Origin: Actinopolymorpha cephalotaxi
GTDB taxonomy: Bacteria > Actinomycetota > Actinomycetes > Propionibacteriales > Actinopolymorphaceae
Length of the DNA: 64,000 nucleotides
Direction of reading: 5' to 3'
Assembly: GCF_013408535.1 (NCBI RefSeq)
Contig: NZ_JACBZA010000001.1
Span: forward strand, 5,974,850 to 6,038,849
Positions 62,294 through 64,000 of the stretch are shown here, piece by piece (position 1 is the stretch's first letter; each line of letters opens with the position of its first letter). The notes below the pieces were generated by a model, which saw only the letters and a list, made by a program, of their open reading frames with translations, ran no database searches and was not told where the DNA came from. The position numbers were made by a program, and so were the translations under genes.

Positions 62294-64000
62294 GTGACCG
62301 ACGTGCAGGTGACAACCGGACTCGGCTGGCCCGGGGAACCGTCGCGTACGGATGAACCAGAGTTCCAGCGGGTTGGCCCTACACGTCATCGGTCCGGCCT
62401 CGGCTGGCCGGGGACCATGCCGTCGGCCAGGCAAGGCCAGACCGGAGAACGCGAGTCCCCGAGTCCGACGGCGTCGGTTCGGTCGGATGTGACGGAGGGG
62501 ACGGCCGCAGCCGGTTCCTCAGCGGAACCTTCGCCGACCGGGACGCAGGAGACCGGGCAGGCTGCCACTGGAAACCCACGGCCGTCTGGCGACATCGACT
62601 TGTCAGACACGAACTCGTTGTCGTCGACGCCCTCGGAAGATGAGTCACCTCGATCCGAGCCGGCTGAGGTCGCTTCCCTACCGGGCGCGGGTGAGCGCAA
62701 CGACCGTGGGACGACTTCGTCGGCTTACGGGTCGCCGGAGGCGAGCCGGCCGAGCACCCCGCTCGAGGCTCCTACGGGGGCGGCCTTTCCCGAACGCGGC
62801 GATGATCACCTGTCCACCGAGCAGCGTCCGGTACAGCTGGGCAGCACGGATGACGGGCCCGCGGTCGAGGACTCGGTCTCGTCCGGAGAGCGCGTGAAGG
62901 GCGACAGTGAGGCCGACGACCTGGCCGCGCACCGGCCTATGGCCCAGGCAGGCACCGTCGCCGGACTGGCCGACCAGCATCCTGAGGTCGAGGGAACTGT
63001 GGTGCCGCTCACCGTGGACGAGCAGGTCCATGAGCTTCGTGAAACCGAGGGTGATGAAGCTGCGTTTCACGTGAAACCAGCCGGCCCGAGCGAGTCACCG
63101 TGGAGTGCATCGACCGACCGGTCCGACAGACCCGATGACGTTGACTCTGCAGCTGAGTTCCGGCCCGGGACGGCGTCGGACGGGGACGTGCACCGTGCGG
63201 ACGTCCGGCCAGACGCGGCTGACAGGCCAGGGAGCGCTTTCGCCGACAGGTCGGCGGACGTCGACACCGACTCTGAAGCCCTTGCGTCGCACGACACCTC
63301 CAGTTTCGCGATTCGACGTGAGGACACCAACCTCGGTGGTCCGCTCCTGGTCGGCACCCACGGGGCACGAGAGACCGACGGCCCCGCCGGTGACGGTGAC
63401 GACGATCGGTCCGTGACCTCCCTCTGGCTGCCACCCGGTGTTCGGGAGGTTCCGTCGGACGGCGTTGGGTCGTCGACGGACGAAGCGGAGGCTGGGCGTA
63501 CGGATTCCCATGAGGCGGTAGGCGGAGGCGGCGAGCCGGTGGCAGGTACAGAGGAACCGAGCTCGGCCTCCAGGAGTGAGCACCGTTCTGCGACCTCGCC
63601 GGAGTACGACCATGACCGGGCCGCGAGTGACACCTGGGTTCGCAGCGCGGTCGATCGTGCCCGCGGGCGCGTGAGTCAGATCTTCAGTACGTGGAGGCCC
63701 ACGATCGAGCCTGGCGAGAGCAGCCTGCCGCGCGAGCGGCAGGCGTACGGTCTGGACGTGCTGGTCCCCAAACATCTGGGGTCGCCGGCGCGGGACGAGT
63801 CGGCTCCGACCACTCCGGCGCTGACCGCGCGCCATGTGGACCGTCCGGCAAACGACGAGGATCTGCCTCGCTCCACCGAGGCTGCCGCGACTGATGACGC
63901 CCAGGGTGAAGCTGCCATCGGTGGCGACCAGATGGCGTCGGACGATCCTGTGGGGTCGGGTGGCTCAGAATCTGCTGTCTTCCCAACGGAGACCGAGACG
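62294..64000 (+). CDS. Long acidic, disordered open frame in the parA position (3' end outside window)
   Basis: From GTG 62294, two bases after rsmG, an uninterrupted frame of 569 codons runs to the window edge without a stop. It is rich in Asp, Glu, Ser, Thr, Gly and Pro, with no hydrophobic or catalytic domain in view. It begins with a near repeat (GLGWPGEPS and GLGWPGTMP), holds one basic/aromatic segment (SQIFSTWRPTIEPG, near residue 461) and continues acidic. parA follows rsmG in almost all Actinobacteria, so it is most simply a huge N-terminal extension of ParA; the Walker A domain would lie outside. Codon third-position bias is lower than average here. A second parS core lies in the frame. 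Confidence 0.6.
   Translation, partial: MTDVQVTTGLGWPGEPSRTDEPEFQRVGPTRHRSGLGWPGTMPSARQGQTGERESPSPTASVRSDVTEGTAAAGSSAEPSPTGTQETGQAATGNPRPSGDIDLSDTNSLSSTPSEDESPRSEPAEVASLPGAGERNDRGTTSSAYGSPEASRPSTPLEAPTGAAFPERGDDHLSTEQRPVQLGSTDDGPAVEDSVSSGERVKGDSEADDLAAHRPMAQAGTVAGLADQHPEVEGTVVPLTVDEQVHELRETEGDEAAFHVKPAGPSESPWSASTDRSDRPDDVDSAAEFRPGTASDGDVHRADVRPDAADRPGSAFADRSADVDTDSEALASHDTSSFAIRREDTNLGGPLLVGTHGARETDGPAGDGDDDRSVTSLWLPPGVREVPSDGVGSSTDEAEAGRTDSHEAVGGGGEPVAGTEEPSSASRSEHRSATSPEYDHDRAASDTWVRSAVDRARGRVSQIFSTWRPTIEPGESSLPRERQAYGLDVLVPKHLGSPARDESAPTTPALTARHVDRPANDEDLPRSTEAAATDDAQGEAAIGGDQMASDDPVGSGGSESAVFPTETET
63064..63077. other. parS centromere site (core), second copy
   Basis: GTTTCACGTGAAAC, identical to 61572-61585 and 1492 bp further on, inside the long frame of the parA position (codes for FHVK). 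Flanks are C and C. Confidence 0.95.

Overview
The window is very GC-rich, uses many GTG starts, and carries the replication-origin neighbourhood of an actinobacterium. The gene set (dnaA, dnaN, gnd, recF, dciA, gyrB, gyrA, DUF3566, tRNA-Ile, DLW-39, tRNA-Ala, then ppiA, rhomboid protease, crgA, DUF881, trpG/pabA, pknB, pbpA, rodA, pstP, fhaB, fhaA, tRNA-Leu) follows the order known from Mycobacterium and other Actinobacteria. A GH6 cellulase, SigJ/ECF41 sigma factor, encoded CCA on two of three tRNAs, and the overall gene set suggest a soil member of the Propionibacteriales or a related order (for example an Actinopolymorpha- or Nocardioides-like organism). The genus is a guess.

Layout. 1-15 kb is accessory: a rhodanese protein, a methyltransferase, a GH6 hydrolase, an F420-type oxidoreductase, glutathione peroxidase, an ECF41 sigma factor with an FAD oxidoreductase under a matching promoter, a two-component system behind an ABC exporter, MocR and MarR regulators, and a KAS III/amidase pair. 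15.3-23.7 kb is tRNA-Leu followed by the cell-wall and division signalling operon fhaA-fhaB-pstP-rodA-pbpA-pknB. pknA, which normally sits beside pknB, is absent. 23.7-27.7 kb holds pabA/trpG, DUF881, crgA, a DnaA-box-like cluster, the rhomboid protease and ppiA. 27.9-46.0 kb interrupts the usual ppiA-to-tRNA synteny. It contains an 11-residue-repeat membrane protein, two ABC export systems (one ATPase fused to a secreted alpha/beta hydrolase), LysE and DedA transporters, small-molecule enzymes, a seven-gene Asp23/AmaP envelope operon with a divergent ECF sigma/anti-sigma pair, and a small element bounded by a 46-bp repeat of the tRNA-Ala 3' part. 46-64 kb is the core origin region.

Genes from DUF3566 to dnaA run leftward and rpmH-rnpA-yidD-yidC-jag-rsmG-(parA) run rightward, so replication most likely starts around dnaA. 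DnaA-box-like 9-mers lie on both sides of dnaA. Two perfect parS cores lie at 61.57 and 63.06 kb, inside rsmG and inside the last open frame.

The most notable systems are: (i) the ECF sigma factor followed by a protein that joins a zinc-binding anti-sigma motif (H-x3-C-x2-C) to an Asp23-like domain, divergent from an Asp23/AmaP operon, which suggests an envelope-stress sensor in which the anti-sigma factor is itself an Asp23 homologue; (ii) an ECF41 regulon of two genes with identical promoter elements; (iii) a 900-residue hydrolase/ABC-ATPase fusion; and (iv) an open frame of at least 569 codons, with no stop before the window end, occupying the parA position and carrying a parS site in its coding sequence.
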